NCBI GenBank assembly: GCA_028382965.1
Contig: JAOEUK010000006.1
Span: forward strand, 79,527-139,093
Length of the DNA: 59,567 bases
Direction of reading: 5' to 3'
Source: Candidatus Puniceispirillum sp.
Lineage (GTDB): Bacteria > Pseudomonadota > Alphaproteobacteria > Puniceispirillales > Puniceispirillaceae
Shown here: in pieces, positions 8,802 to 18,015 of the stretch
Layout: each line of letters starts with the position of its first letter
How positions within the stretch are numbered: the stretch's first letter is position 1
Made by a program: the position numbers and the translations under genes
The notes under the pieces: model-generated
The model's database searches: none
What the model was told of the DNA's origin: nothing
What the model saw: the letters and a program-made list of their open reading frames with translations, nothing else

Positions 8802-11122
8802 TGGCTGCCAAATCCGGTATCAAGGGTGATATTCGTACAAGCCAGCATCATGATAGTGCTACCAAGCATGTTTCAGGACGAGCTGTCTATGTTGACGATA
8901 TTGCCACGCCGGCAAATTGCTTGACAGTGCTGATTGGCCAAAGCCAGCATGCGCATGCGCGGATTCGGGCTATGGATTTATCAGCGGTTGCTGCCGCGCC
9001 TGGCGTGGTGGCGGTGATGTCGGCATCCGATATTCCGGGGGTCAATGATTGCGGGCCGATGTTCCATGATGACCCGATTTTTGCGGTGAATGAAGTTTGC
9101 TATTTCGGTCAGTCAGTCTTTGCGGTGGCAGCAGTTGATGTTGCATCGGCGCGCTTAGCAATTGGACTTGCAATAATTGATTATGAACCATTGCCAGCAA
9201 TCCTGACAATTGATGCTGCGATGGATGCCCTCTCTTTACTGGCGCCTCCAAGTGAAATGACCAAAGGGGATTCGAAAACAGCCCTTGCTGAGGCCCCAAA
9301 TCAGATCATTGGCCAACTTTATGCTGGCGGGCAAGAGCATTTTTATCTTGAAGGTCAGGCCGCCCTCGCTATTCCTGGAGAGGATGGCGATATACAGTTA
9401 TTTTGTTCAACCCAACATCCGAGTGAAATTCAGCATAAGACAGCTGAAATGCTTGGGAGTGCTAATAATGGTGTAACGGTTGAGACGCGACGTATGGGTG
9501 GAGCATTTGGTGGCAAAGAAAGTCAGGGTAATTTACCTGCTATGACAGCCGCATTGGCAGCGCACCTGACTGGCCAGCCAGCAAAGACCATCTATGATCG
9601 AGATGATGATTTCATGATCACTGGCAAGCGCCATGATTGCCGTATTGATTACCACGCTGGGTTTGATGATATGGGGCGCATTCTTGTGGTTGAATTTGAT
9701 CAGGCGTTGCGTTGCGGCATGTCATGGGATTTATCGGCTGGAATTGCGGCGCGGGCAATGTGCCATGCTGATAATGCCTATGATATTGCGCATATGAAAA
9801 TCACCAACTATTGTTGTAAAACTCATACCCAATCCAATACAGCGTTTCGTGGTTTTGGTGGGCCACAGGGGATGCTTGGGATTGAACGTGTTATGGATGA
9901 GGTGGCGCATCATCTTGGGCTTGATCCGTTACAGGTGCGGCGGTTGAATTTCTATCCGGAAAAAAATGCCAGTGTGTTTGGGGTCACCCCTTATGGGCAA
10001 TTGGTTGAGGATTGCGTGATCCAGCCGATTATTGATGAGCTGGTTAAAACATCTGATTATGAGGCGCGCCGCATTGCCATTGCCGCATTTAATGCTGCCA
10101 ATGAACATGTAAAACGTGGGATCGCTCTGACACCGGTAAAATTTGGCATTTCTTTTAACACAACCTTTCTGAATCAGGCTGGATCATTGGTCCATGTCTA
10201 TAATGATGGGTCGGTGCACCTTAATCATGGTGGCACCGAAATGGGGCAGGGTCTTTACACAAAAGTGGCGCAAATTGTTGCTCATGAATTCCAGATTGAC
10301 GTGGCGATGGTAAAAATTACCGCAACCACAACGGGCAAGGTGCCAAACACATCAGCAACGGCGGCATCATCGGGGACGGATCTGAACGGCATGGCCTCTA
10401 TGCTTGCAGCGCGGACGATTAAGGACCGAATTGTTGCCTTTCTTGCAACGGAATTTCAAGCAGATAAGTCTCATGTAGTTTTTGCCAATGGGCAGGTTCA
10501 TATAGGGTCCGAGACAATGGAATTTGCTGAAGCTGTCAAACGTGCTTATTTGGGGCGTGTTTCCCTATCGGCAACTGGCTTCTATGCGACGCCAAAATTG
10601 AGCTGGGACAAAGACCAAATGCATGGCCGTCCTTTTTATTATTTTGCTTATGGTGCAGCTGTCTCTGAGGTGATTGTTGATTTACTAACGGGTGAAAACA
10701 GACTTGTGCGCGCAGATTTACTGCATGATGTTGGTAAGTCGCTGAATCCAGCAATTGATATGGGACAGATTGAGGGTGGCTTTATTCAAGGTGTTGGCTG
10801 GCTGACCACTGAAGAACTGGTCTGGAACAAAGATGGGCGGCTAACAACGCATGCGCCATCAACCTATAAAATCCCTACCAGTGCTGACCGGCCAGTTGAT
10901 TGGCGTGTTGCTTTTTACGCGGATGGCGAAAATAATGAAGAGACAATTCACAAATCAAAAGCGGTTGGGGAGCCGCCATTGATGCTGGCAATTAGTACAT
11001 GGCTTGCGCTATCTGATGCGCTGGCAGGTATCGATGGGGCGGCTTATCCTGGGCTTGACGCCCCTGCCACACCAGAACGGATTTTACTATGTGCAAATCG
11101 GCTTGGGGCCCGTTTTGTCTAA
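8801..11122 (+). CDS. xdhB: Xanthine dehydrogenase large subunit (molybdopterin-binding)
   Basis: XdhB (773 residues) is the catalytic molybdenum-cofactor subunit pairing with XdhA. It has an aldehyde oxidase/xanthine dehydrogenase a/b hammerhead domain at residues 20-130 (GRAVYVDDI) and the Mo-binding domain after it: RMGGAFGGKESQ, NTAFRGFGGPQGM, LNHGGTEMGQGLYTK, TSATAASSGTDLNG, and the catalytic glutamate in KAVGEPPLMLAIS near residue 735. FRGFGGPQ with that glutamate favours xanthine dehydrogenase rather than CO dehydrogenase. ATG 8801 has GGAGGG just upstream; a TTG six bases earlier is possible but unnecessary. XdhC follows after ten bases. Confidence 0.96.
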   Translation: MAAKSGIKGDIRTSQHHDSATKHVSGRAVYVDDIATPANCLTVLIGQSQHAHARIRAMDLSAVAAAPGVVAVMSASDIPGVNDCGPMFHDDPIFAVNEVCYFGQSVFAVAAVDVASARLAIGLAIIDYEPLPAILTIDAAMDALSLLAPPSEMTKGDSKTALAEAPNQIIGQLYAGGQEHFYLEGQAALAIPGEDGDIQLFCSTQHPSEIQHKTAEMLGSANNGVTVETRRMGGAFGGKESQGNLPAMTAALAAHLTGQPAKTIYDRDDDFMITGKRHDCRIDYHAGFDDMGRILVVEFDQALRCGMSWDLSAGIAARAMCHADNAYDIAHMKITNYCCKTHTQSNTAFRGFGGPQGMLGIERVMDEVAHHLGLDPLQVRRLNFYPEKNASVFGVTPYGQLVEDCVIQPIIDELVKTSDYEARRIAIAAFNAANEHVKRGIALTPVKFGISFNTTFLNQAGSLVHVYNDGSVHLNHGGTEMGQGLYTKVAQIVAHEFQIDVAMVKITATTTGKVPNTSATAASSGTDLNGMASMLAARTIKDRIVAFLATEFQADKSHVVFANGQVHIGSETMEFAEAVKRAYLGRVSLSATGFYATPKLSWDKDQMHGRPFYYFAYGAAVSEVIVDLLTGENRLVRADLLHDVGKSLNPAIDMGQIEGGFIQGVGWLTTEELVWNKDGRLTTHAPSTYKIPTSADRPVDWRVAFYADGENNEETIHKSKAVGEPPLMLAISTWLALSDALAGIDGAAYPGLDAPATPERILLCANRLGARFV

Positions 11123-11132
11123 GGTCGGATCT

Positions 11133-12086
11133 ATGGGGGCCTTGCGCAATAGCTGGTTTGAAAAGGTGCTGTCTGAACTGGCAGACGGAAGTGATATTGT
11201 GCTTGTTACTGTGACCGCAACAAAGGGGTCATCGCCTCGTAATGCTGGTGCGCGTATGCTGATTACTGCGATGGATAGCTGGAAAACAATTGGCGGTGGT
11301 GCGGTAGAATTTGATATTATGGCGCGGGCACGAAACATGCTTGCAAGAGGGAATGAAGGTTGGGAGCGTCAGCATCTGACATTCGTGCTTGGCCCTGATA
11401 TGGGGCAATGCTGTGGCGGCCAAATGTCCATTCTATTGGAAAAATTCTCTTCAAGCCATGAAAGTGATCTTTTGGCTTTGAGTGCAAAGGTAACGTGCAA
11501 AACGATTTTGTCGCATCCATTGCATTCTGGCCCGCCACTATTGGTAGAAACTGCATCCGAAGTGCCGTCATTTTCAGTGCAAATCATGTCAACTCAAACT
11601 CCATTATTTATTTATGGGGCTGGGCATGTTAGCCGGGCACTTCTGCCGCGTCTGGAGGGGTTGGGTTTTGAGATTTTTCTTGTCGACATTGATGATTCCC
11701 GGTTTCCAGCTGATCTGGAAGACAGAGCGGAAAAGCTGCTTGCCAAAGCGCCTGAAAACATTGCCAGCCGTGCCCCGTTTGGAGCTGCGCATCTGGTGAT
11801 GACTCATTCGCACAGCCTTGATGAGGCAATCTGTCTTGAGTTGTTGACGCGGGGTGGCTTTGCTTATCTGGGGCTGATTGGGTCTAAGAGCAAACGTGCA
11901 CGCTTTGCCAAAAGGCTGTTGGCAGCAGGTGTTACGGAATCAATGCTGAATTTGTTGGTGTGCCCGATCGGCATTGATGAAATTACAGGGAAAAGTCCAG
12001 CATATGTTGCATTGTCAATCGCGGCTCAACTTGCTGTCTGGCGAGGTTTAAATGACGATTACAATGATGCTTCATTTGGCTATTGA
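11133..12086 (+). CDS. xdhC: XdhC-type molybdenum cofactor insertion/maturation protein
   Basis: XdhC binds sulfurated molybdenum cofactor and delivers it to the xanthine dehydrogenase subunit XdhB. The 317 residues show an N-terminal XdhC/CoxI domain with VTVTATKGSSPRNAGARML, the IGGGAVEFDI motif and the GPDMGQCCGGQ cysteine motif near residue 95. The C-terminal half is a Rossmann-like XdhC domain (LFIYGAGHVSRALLP, MTHSHSLDE, YLGLIGSKSKRARF). The frame is open far upstream inside xdhB, but the ATG at 11133 has AAGG eight bases before it and starts at the normal family position. It is the last xdh gene; puuD begins 46 bases later. Confidence 0.93.
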   Translation: MGALRNSWFEKVLSELADGSDIVLVTVTATKGSSPRNAGARMLITAMDSWKTIGGGAVEFDIMARARNMLARGNEGWERQHLTFVLGPDMGQCCGGQMSILLEKFSSSHESDLLALSAKVTCKTILSHPLHSGPPLLVETASEVPSFSVQIMSTQTPLFIYGAGHVSRALLPRLEGLGFEIFLVDIDDSRFPADLEDRAEKLLAKAPENIASRAPFGAAHLVMTHSHSLDEAICLELLTRGGFAYLGLIGSKSKRARFAKRLLAAGVTESMLNLLVCPIGIDEITGKSPAYVALSIAAQLAVWRGLNDDYNDASFGY

Positions 12087-12132
12087 CGATACTGTTTTTT
12101 AATACAAGAGAGGGTTAAAGTGAGGGGTTTTC

Positions 12133-13353
12133 ATGGTTGACTATCTTTGGATGTGGTCTGAACTTGTTGTTCGGTGGGTTCATGTTATTGCCGGTATAGC
12201 CTGGATTGGGTCTTCATTCTATTTCATTGCATTAGACCTTAGCTTAAGACCGGGCAAAGAACTGCCTGATGAGGCGCATGGTCAGGCGTGGCAGGTGCAT
12301 GGTGGTGGCTTTTACAACATGGTGAAATATCTTGTTGCGCCGGCAAAAATGCCAGATGAGCTGACATGGTTTAAATGGGAGGCCTATGGCACCTGGGTTT
12401 CTGGCATTGCGCTGATGAGCCTTGTTTATTATGGCGCGGCAAGCCTTTATATGATCGATTTGGAAATATTGGATATTACCGAAACACAAGCGGTGATGAT
12501 AAGCCTTGTTGGTATTGTAATTGGCTGGGTTTTTTATGATGGCATGTGTAGGAGCCCGCTTAGTAAAAGTGATTTGCGGCTTGCTTTGGCTGGTTTTGTG
12601 TTTCTTGTTCTCTTGGCCTACGGTTATGGCCTGATCTTTTCAGCCCGTGGTGCCTTTATGCAAATGGGAGTTACCATTGGCACCATGATGGTGGCCAATG
12701 TTTTGATGGTTATCATTCCGGGGCAAACCAAGGTTGTTACCGCACTAAAGGCCGGTGAACAGCCTGATCCACGTTATGGTGCGCGTGGTAAGCAGCGTTC
12801 GCTGCATAATAATTATTTAACACTACCGGTTATTTTTGTGATGATTGGTGGGCATTATCCGGCTGTATTTGCAACCGATTATGCATGGGCTATTCTGGCA
12901 CTTATTCTTGTTATTGGGGCGGTAATTCGGCATTTCTTTAACACAAAACATAAAGGCCTTGCCCCGCCATGGTGGACCTGGATAGTTGCTGGGTTGTTAA
13001 CAGGATGTGCGATTATGCTATCGCAGCTTGGTGCTCCTAACGCTGTTTATGACAGGACTTCCCATGCCAGTCCTGAGGCTCTTAACAGCGCATCAATTGA
13101 GCTAGTGATCGAGCGTTGTAGTAGTTGCCATGCGCGAGAGCCAGTTTGGGATGGGCTGGCTTTTGCCCCAAAGGGTATTTACCTTGAGAGTGAGGGGGAT
13201 GTGCTTCGCCATACCAATGATATTTTTTGGCAGGTGGCTGCCTCGCATGCCATGCCACCTGGTCAGGTAATCTGGATTGAAGATGAAGAGCGAGCAATGC
13301 TTGCCGTGTGGCGTGATATGGTCAATCATGGATTGGTGGGCCGCAACAAATAG
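12133..13353 (+). CDS. puuD: Urate hydroxylase PuuD, membrane protein with C-terminal cytochrome c domain
   Basis: PuuD replaces soluble uricase and converts urate to 5-hydroxyisourate at the inner membrane, passing electrons to the respiratory chain instead of making hydrogen peroxide. The 406-residue protein has about eight membrane segments; the N-terminal part (WVHVIAGIAWIGSSFYFI, GGGFYNMVKYLVAP) is the urate oxidase N-terminal (DUF989) domain. A c-type heme site, CSSCH, lies at residues 329-333, with a probable Met ligand in ASHAMPPG near residue 370. That domain should face the periplasm. GAGGGG precedes the ATG by five bases. Its place between xdhC and puuE, next to uraH and uraD, fits the pathway order. 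Confidence 0.95.
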   Translation: MVDYLWMWSELVVRWVHVIAGIAWIGSSFYFIALDLSLRPGKELPDEAHGQAWQVHGGGFYNMVKYLVAPAKMPDELTWFKWEAYGTWVSGIALMSLVYYGAASLYMIDLEILDITETQAVMISLVGIVIGWVFYDGMCRSPLSKSDLRLALAGFVFLVLLAYGYGLIFSARGAFMQMGVTIGTMMVANVLMVIIPGQTKVVTALKAGEQPDPRYGARGKQRSLHNNYLTLPVIFVMIGGHYPAVFATDYAWAILALILVIGAVIRHFFNTKHKGLAPPWWTWIVAGLLTGCAIMLSQLGAPNAVYDRTSHASPEALNSASIELVIERCSSCHAREPVWDGLAFAPKGIYLESEGDVLRHTNDIFWQVAASHAMPPGQVIWIEDEERAMLAVWRDMVNHGLVGRNK

Positions 13354-13402
13354 GTTTTGCTGTGTCTATTGTGATGATTTGACCTATAATGAAAGATGAG
13401 TG

Positions 13403-14320
13403 ATGCAGAATTATCCTCGCGATTTAGTTGGGTATGGTGCAATGCCGCCGCAAGCCCGGTGGCCTAATGAAGCGCGAATTGCCATACAATTTGTGTTGAA
13501 TTACGAAGAAGGTGGTGAAAATAGTGTGCTTCACGGTGATTCATCATCTGAAGCTTTCTTGTCTGAAATTATAGGGGCAACGGCGTTCAGTGGTGCGCGC
13601 CATATGGCGATGGAGTCAATTTATGAATATGGGTCACGGGCAGGCGTGTGGCGTATTCTGGATCTGTTTCGTCAACGACGGTTACCGCTAACAATATTTG
13701 CCGTGGCCATGGCAGCAGCGCGTCATCCAAAAGTTATTGAAACGGCCCTTGCTGATGGCCACGAAATTGCCGCGCATGGCTATCGTTGGATCGATTATCA
13801 TGGTGTGCCCATCGACGAAGAGCGCTTGCATATGCAAAAAGCGATTTCAATCCTTACAGACATATGTGGTTCGCGTCCTCTTGGATGGTATACGGGACGA
13901 ACTTCCGAAAATACGCGGGGGCTTGTGGCAGAAGAAGGCGGCTTCATCTATGATGCGGATGATTATTCGGATGATTTGCCTTTCTGGTCCAATGAGGTGA
14001 AAACATCACATCTGGTGGTTCCTTATACGCTTGATACGAATGATATGCGATTTGCCACCGCGCAAGGGTTTCATAATGCGAATCAATTTGCCCGCTATCT
14101 GATTGACGCGTTTGATGTGCTTTATGCAGAAGGAGCCAAAGCGCCCAAGATGTTATCAATAGGTCTGCATTGCCGATTGATTGGACGGCCGGCAAGGTTT
14201 GCAGGGCTGGTAAAATTTCTGGATCACATAATGTCGCATGACAAGGTGTGGGTCGCTCGTCGAATTGATATTGCTAATCATTGGATCGCGATGCACCCGT
14301 TTAAAGGAGTTGGTCAGTGA
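13403..14320 (+). CDS. puuE: Allantoinase PuuE (polysaccharide-deacetylase-like)
   Basis: PuuE is the metal-independent allantoinase that opens allantoin to allantoate; it is unrelated to the AllB amidohydrolase. The 305 residues carry the NodB-like fold: IAIQFVLNYEEGGENS near the N-terminus, ESIYEYGSRAGVWRILDLF, EIAAHGYRWIDYHG, the GWYTGRTSENTR block, DADDYSDDLPFW and the late LHCRLIGRPARF. The ATG at 13403 has an adjacent in-frame GTG at 13400; the purine-rich GAAAGATGAG just upstream can serve either. Its TGA overlaps the allA GTG, so the two are translationally coupled. The S-(+)-allantoin made by UraD is its substrate. Confidence 0.95.
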   Translation: MQNYPRDLVGYGAMPPQARWPNEARIAIQFVLNYEEGGENSVLHGDSSSEAFLSEIIGATAFSGARHMAMESIYEYGSRAGVWRILDLFRQRRLPLTIFAVAMAAARHPKVIETALADGHEIAAHGYRWIDYHGVPIDEERLHMQKAISILTDICGSRPLGWYTGRTSENTRGLVAEEGGFIYDADDYSDDLPFWSNEVKTSHLVVPYTLDTNDMRFATAQGFHNANQFARYLIDAFDVLYAEGAKAPKMLSIGLHCRLIGRPARFAGLVKFLDHIMSHDKVWVARRIDIANHWIAMHPFKGVGQ

Positions 14321-14835
14321 TAATGCCGCATGTCTTAACCCTTGAAATTCAGCCTCTAACCAAAGCAGCGTTTTCACCCTTTGGAACGGTTATTGAAACT
14401 GATGGTGCGAAGCAGATCAGTATCAATCAAGGCACAACTACACGCTTTGATGCGATGTCCAATGTTGATGTGAATGAGGCTGGTGGTCGTCCCATTATAT
14501 CGCTATTTCGAGGCAAACGCCGTCCTGATCCAATTGAAATTAGCCTTCTTGAGCGCCACCCAATTGGTTCGCAAGCATTTGTCCCGTTAAGTCAGCATGA
14601 CTGGCTCGTTGTTGTGGCGCATGGCAATGTGACCGGTGATGCGCCTGATTTTTCTAAGCTCAACTGTTTTATTGCATCGGGCGTGCAGGGCGTAAGCTAT
14701 GATCGTGGCACATGGCATCATCCACTTTTAACCTTGGAGGCAATGCAGGACTTTCTTGTCATTGACCGGCAAGGTGACGGGCATAATCTGGATGAAGTGT
14801 GGCATGACGGGCCTGCGGCGGTTATTCAGCCTTAG
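14317..14835 (+). CDS. allA: Ureidoglycolate lyase
   Basis: AllA splits (S)-ureidoglycolate into glyoxylate and urea, the end of the allantoin route. The 172-residue cupin shows IQPLTKAAFSPFGTVIE, the FRGKRRPDPIEISLLERHPIGSQAFVPLS region, and the C-terminal GTWHHPLLTL and FLVIDRQG typical of AllA. The GTG at 14317 has AAGGAG seven bases upstream and overlaps the puuE stop; the ATG at 14323 is too far from that site. It ends nine bases before the convergent deaminase gene, with no terminator between. The preceding enzyme, which makes ureidoglycolate from allantoate (AllC or Alc), is not in the window. Confidence 0.93.
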   Translation: MIMPHVLTLEIQPLTKAAFSPFGTVIETDGAKQISINQGTTTRFDAMSNVDVNEAGGRPIISLFRGKRRPDPIEISLLERHPIGSQAFVPLSQHDWLVVVAHGNVTGDAPDFSKLNCFIASGVQGVSYDRGTWHHPLLTLEAMQDFLVIDRQGDGHNLDEVWHDGPAAVIQP

Positions 14836-14844
14836 ATAATGGCA

Positions 14845-16266
14845 TTATGCCAGCCGTGCCTTTTGCATTAGATCAGTCATCATCGCGTGATGGTTTTCAA
14901 GTAATTTTGGCATGTCCATTGTCATAAGCTGCCCTTGATCAACAATGATTTTACCATTGATAATGGTATAGCTGGTCTTTGTGGAACCACAAAACAACAA
15001 TCCGGCAAGTAAATCCCATGCGGCTCCAGCAAAATCAATGCCGCGGCAATTAAAAGCAGCAATATCGGCAGCATAGCCCGGTGTCAATTGGCCAATATCA
15101 TCACGGCCCAATACAGCCGCCCCGCCCCGCGTGGCGACAGCTAAGGATTGGCGCGCAGTCAGTGAATCACTGGTTTTCATTACCCTTTGCAACAGCATGG
15201 CTTGGCGTGCTTCATTTAGCATATGACCGCTATCATTTGATGCTGATCCGTCAACACCAAGACCAACTTTGACACCGGCATCAAGCATTTCACGCACTGG
15301 TGCAATACCACTGGCAAGCCGCATGTTTGAACAAGGGCAATGAGAAATGCCGGTGCCCGTACGTGCAAATAGATCAATTTCGTCCTTATCGAGCTGCACA
15401 CAATGGGCATGCCACACATCATGCCCAACCCATTCAACAGCGTCGATATATTCGCCTGGCCGCATGCCAAAACTGGCAAGACTATAGTCAATATCTTCTA
15501 CATTTTCGGCAAGATGAGTATGCAATCCCACCTTATATTCGCGTGCCATTTTAGCGGTTTCGCGCATAAGATTCATGCTAACTGAAAAGGGCGAACATGG
15601 AGCCAGTGCTACACGCTGCATCGCATGTCGTTTGGCATTATGGTACGTTTCTATAACACGCTGACAATCTTCCAGTATGCTTGGCTCATCCTCGGTCAGG
15701 CGATCAGGTGGCAGCCCGCCTTTTGACTCACCTATGCTCATTGACCCGCGTGTGCCGTGAAAGCGCATCCCAATATCGCTTGCAGCTGCAAATGAATCAT
15801 CAAGCCGCGCCCCGTTGGGATAAAGATAGAGATGGTCTGATGATGTGGTGCAACCGGTTAACGCTAATTCGGCCATACCAAGGGCATTTGACCAGTAAAT
15901 ATGTTCAGGACCAAGATGGCACCAGATAGGATATAAGGTCTGCAGCCAACCAAATAAGGGAGCATTTTGTGCTGCTGGAACGGCGCGCGTGAGGTTTTGA
16001 AACATATGGTGATGCGTGTTAATCATGCCCGGAATGACCACATGACCTGTCATGTCGATCACTCTATCAGCGGTGCTAGGCAAATCTTTTGTCTCTCCAA
16101 CGGTCTCAATAACCCCGTTTTGCGCGAATAGGCCGCCATTTTTGATTTCGGCGCCACAATGATCGCCAATTTGTCCAGCAATGTTGGCAGGCGGGCCCTT
16201 CTCGGCATCCATCGCCATTGTGCACAGCAGATCAGCATTTTTAATCAATAATGTTTCATTGGTCAT
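14845..16266 (-). CDS. 8-oxoguanine deaminase-type amidohydrolase
   Basis: This 473-residue cytosolic amidohydrolase belongs to the group of PA0142-like 8-oxoguanine deaminases, close to TrzA/AtzB s-triazine hydrolases. Zinc ligands and catalytic residues are visible: NTHHMFQNLTR (HxH, near residue 85), GLHTHLAE near 247, HAHCVQL, and GLGVDGSASND for the metal-bound Asp. APCSPFSVS and SNMRLASGIAPVREM match the 8-oxoguanine deaminases I recall. The reaction makes urate directly from 8-oxoguanine, which would feed PuuD in this cluster. Guanine deaminase or isoxanthopterin deaminase are alternatives. It lies downstream of the NCS2 permease on the same strand and is convergent with allA. Confidence 0.82.
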   Translation of the reverse strand: MTNETLLIKNADLLCTMAMDAEKGPPANIAGQIGDHCGAEIKNGGLFAQNGVIETVGETKDLPSTADRVIDMTGHVVIPGMINTHHHMFQNLTRAVPAAQNAPLFGWLQTLYPIWCHLGPEHIYWSNALGMAELALTGCTTSSDHLYLYPNGARLDDSFAAASDIGMRFHGTRGSMSIGESKGGLPPDRLTEDEPSILEDCQRVIETYHNAKRHAMQRVALAPCSPFSVSMNLMRETAKMAREYKVGLHTHLAENVEDIDYSLASFGMRPGEYIDAVEWVGHDVWHAHCVQLDKDEIDLFARTGTGISHCPCSNMRLASGIAPVREMLDAGVKVGLGVDGSASNDSGHMLNEARQAMLLQRVMKTSDSLTARQSLAVATRGGAAVLGRDDIGQLTPGYAADIAAFNCRGIDFAGAAWDLLAGLLFCGSTKTSYTIINGKIIVDQGQLMTMDMPKLLENHHAMMTDLMQKARLA

Positions 16267-16291
16267 TGTACTGTAGCCTTAGCATGACTAT

Positions 16292-16374
16292 GCCGCCGAA
16301 CTGAAAAGTTCCGACGGCATGTTAATGTTTTTTATATGATGGGCTTGTGAGGGTTTCCTCCACAAGCCCTTTTT
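16292..16374. terminator. Two hairpins between the NCS2 permease and the deaminase genes
   Basis: Hairpin one (16292-16318) pairs GCCGCCGAAC with GTTCCGACGGC imperfectly around a short A-rich loop. Hairpin two (16341-16369) pairs GGGCTTGTG with CACAAGCCC, with extra pairs towards the loop. TTTTT follows hairpin two only on the plus strand, so in the minus-strand direction, which the genes use, these would not be canonical intrinsic terminators. They may reduce read-through, protect the permease transcript end, or block antisense transcription. Confidence 0.45.
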
Positions 16375-16376
16375 AA

Positions 16377-17708
16377 TTAGTCAATTTCTGCTGGGATCAG
16401 CAGGTTTAACACGACGGCAATAGCCGCAACGGGAAGCAATCCTGATACCATCAGCATTTCAAGTGAGTCGGGAAGATGCTGCATTGATTTTGGGACAGCC
16501 TGAAGGCCAAGGCCGACTGACAAAGACATTGCCAGAATAATCATGTTTCGGCGGTTCCAATTCACATCAGATAGCATACTAATGCCGGCACTAACAACCA
16601 TTCCAAACATAACGATCACACCACCGCCAAGCACTGAAATTGGCATGGCTGCAACAACTGCACCGACCTTTGGAATAAGACCGCAAGCAACAAGGAACAA
16701 TGCGCCTAATGTTACTACTGAGCGGCTCATCACACCAGTCATTGAAATCAGCCCCACGTTCTGGCTGAAAGATGTGTTTGGCAGACCGCCAAATAAACCG
16801 GCAATAAAACTACCAAAACCATCAGCATAGGTGCCTCCAGCCAGCTCCTTGTCTGTTGCCTCGCGGTTTGCGCCCCCTTTTGCAATGCCCGAGATATCAC
16901 CAACGGTTTCAATGGCACTAACAATCGACATCAGACACATGCCAATAATGGCATAGGCACTAAATTCTATCCCATATTTAAAGGGCTGTGGAATAGCAAA
17001 CCATGCAGCTTTAGAAACACCGCCTAAATTAACCGCACCTGTCAGATACCCAACAATATATCCGACAATCAAACCGATAAGAATAGCGGAAGACGACATT
17101 GTCCCACGGGTAAAGAACTTCACCCCAAGCGATACGAAAATCACAACAAGGGCGAGGCTCCACTTGCTGAAATCCCCCCATTCAGGCGCGTTCATTTGAA
17201 AGGCTGCTGCCCCACCCGCCGCATACTTAATGCCAACAGGCAGCAAGTAAAGACCAATAGCGGTGATAACCGTGCCGGTTACCAATGGGGGAAACCAGTG
17301 GCGAATACGGCCAATAACACTGCCAAGGCATGCATGAAAGAGGCCAGCAACAATTACAGCCCCAAACAGGGCGGCCATACCGCTTGTTTTTACTATGCCA
17401 ATCATGATGGGCACAAATGCAAAGCTGGTACCCTGCATTACTGGCAGACGTGCGCCAATGGGGCCAAGCCCTATCGTTTGGAATAAGGTGGCAATACCAG
17501 CAAATAACATTGCCATCTGGACTAAGAATACCATGTCTGCGCCGCCAAAAGCAAAGCCAGCAGCGCCAGCAATGATAATAGCTGGCGTTACATTACTAGC
17601 AAACATTGCCAAAACATGTTGAATGCCGAGTACTGTGCGTGGAACCAGAGGTATTTCATAGTCAGGATCTTTGAGTTGATCAGATGTGCCTATTGATTGA
17701 TCAGTCAT
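16377..17708 (-). CDS. NCS2-family purine (xanthine/urate) permease
   Basis: The 443-residue protein is a nucleobase:cation symporter-2 with about 14 membrane segments. It shows the family hallmarks QGTSFAFVPIM (near residue 95), the SAIETVGDISGIAKGG segment (TM8, substrate-binding acidic residue), and the signature QNVGLISMTGVMSR, whose Q-N-x-G pattern defines the family. The xanthine/urate branch is the best guess because it neighbours a full urate pathway; a uracil permease is less likely here. It would import purines from outside for the cluster. It precedes the deaminase gene, about 110 bases away, on the same strand; the hairpins in between leave co-transcription uncertain. Confidence 0.9.
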   Translation of the reverse strand: MTDQSIGTSDQLKDPDYEIPLVPRTVLGIQHVLAMFASNVTPAIIIAGAAGFAFGGADMVFLVQMAMLFAGIATLFQTIGLGPIGARLPVMQGTSFAFVPIMIGIVKTSGMAALFGAVIVAGLFHACLGSVIGRIRHWFPPLVTGTVITAIGLYLLPVGIKYAAGGAAAFQMNAPEWGDFSKWSLALVVIFVSLGVKFFTRGTMSSSAILIGLIVGYIVGYLTGAVNLGGVSKAAWFAIPQPFKYGIEFSAYAIIGMCLMSIVSAIETVGDISGIAKGGANREATDKELAGGTYADGFGSFIAGLFGGLPNTSFSQNVGLISMTGVMSRSVVTLGALFLVACGLIPKVGAVVAAMPISVLGGGVIVMFGMVVSAGISMLSDVNWNRRNMIILAMSLSVGLGLQAVPKSMQHLPDSLEMLMVSGLLPVAAIAVVLNLLIPAEID

Positions 17709-18015
17709 TTTAAGTTCCCCTTTTCAGTTGTTCTATTATTTAACCCTAAGATAATATTACCGGACTGCAAGTGCAATCTGATTCAAATCGACATTTATAA
17801 AAAATAAAATATTCTAAAACAACAACTTAAGTTAAGTTAAGCTTATAAAAATTTGTGGTTAACTGTCTGTTTAGTTAGACAAGGGGCGACTATTTTCAAG
17901 CAAATGATGAAAAGTTAAAAATGCTAGTCATTTGTTCTGCAAAGAGCCTAACATATGAAAATTGATATTAGTTAGGCTAATGGAATATTTAATTGTTAAT
18001 TAAAGGAGATTTACA
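17709..18015. other. Intergenic control region between divergent NCS2 permease and quinone oxidoreductase
   Basis: These 307 bases hold no gene. They are AT-rich, contain short TTAAG tandem repeats around 17823-17841 and a perfect 8-base inverted repeat at 17945-17978. The rightward gene has an AAGGAG site just before its ATG. I looked for a purine-type riboswitch on the permease side and saw none. Confidence 0.6.
17945..17978. promoter_or_regulatory. Inverted repeat upstream of the quinone oxidoreductase
   Basis: AGCCTAAC (17945-17952) is repeated in reverse complement as GTTAGGCT (17971-17978) with an 18-base AT-rich spacer, whose ends (ATAT/ATAT) can extend the pairing. It lies 37 bases before the ATG at 18016. 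It could be an operator or a 5' UTR hairpin; no regulator gene is adjacent. Confidence 0.35.

Noticed and set aside
17709-18015. Purine riboswitch upstream of the NCS2 permease
   Set aside because: No conserved three-way-junction core is visible.
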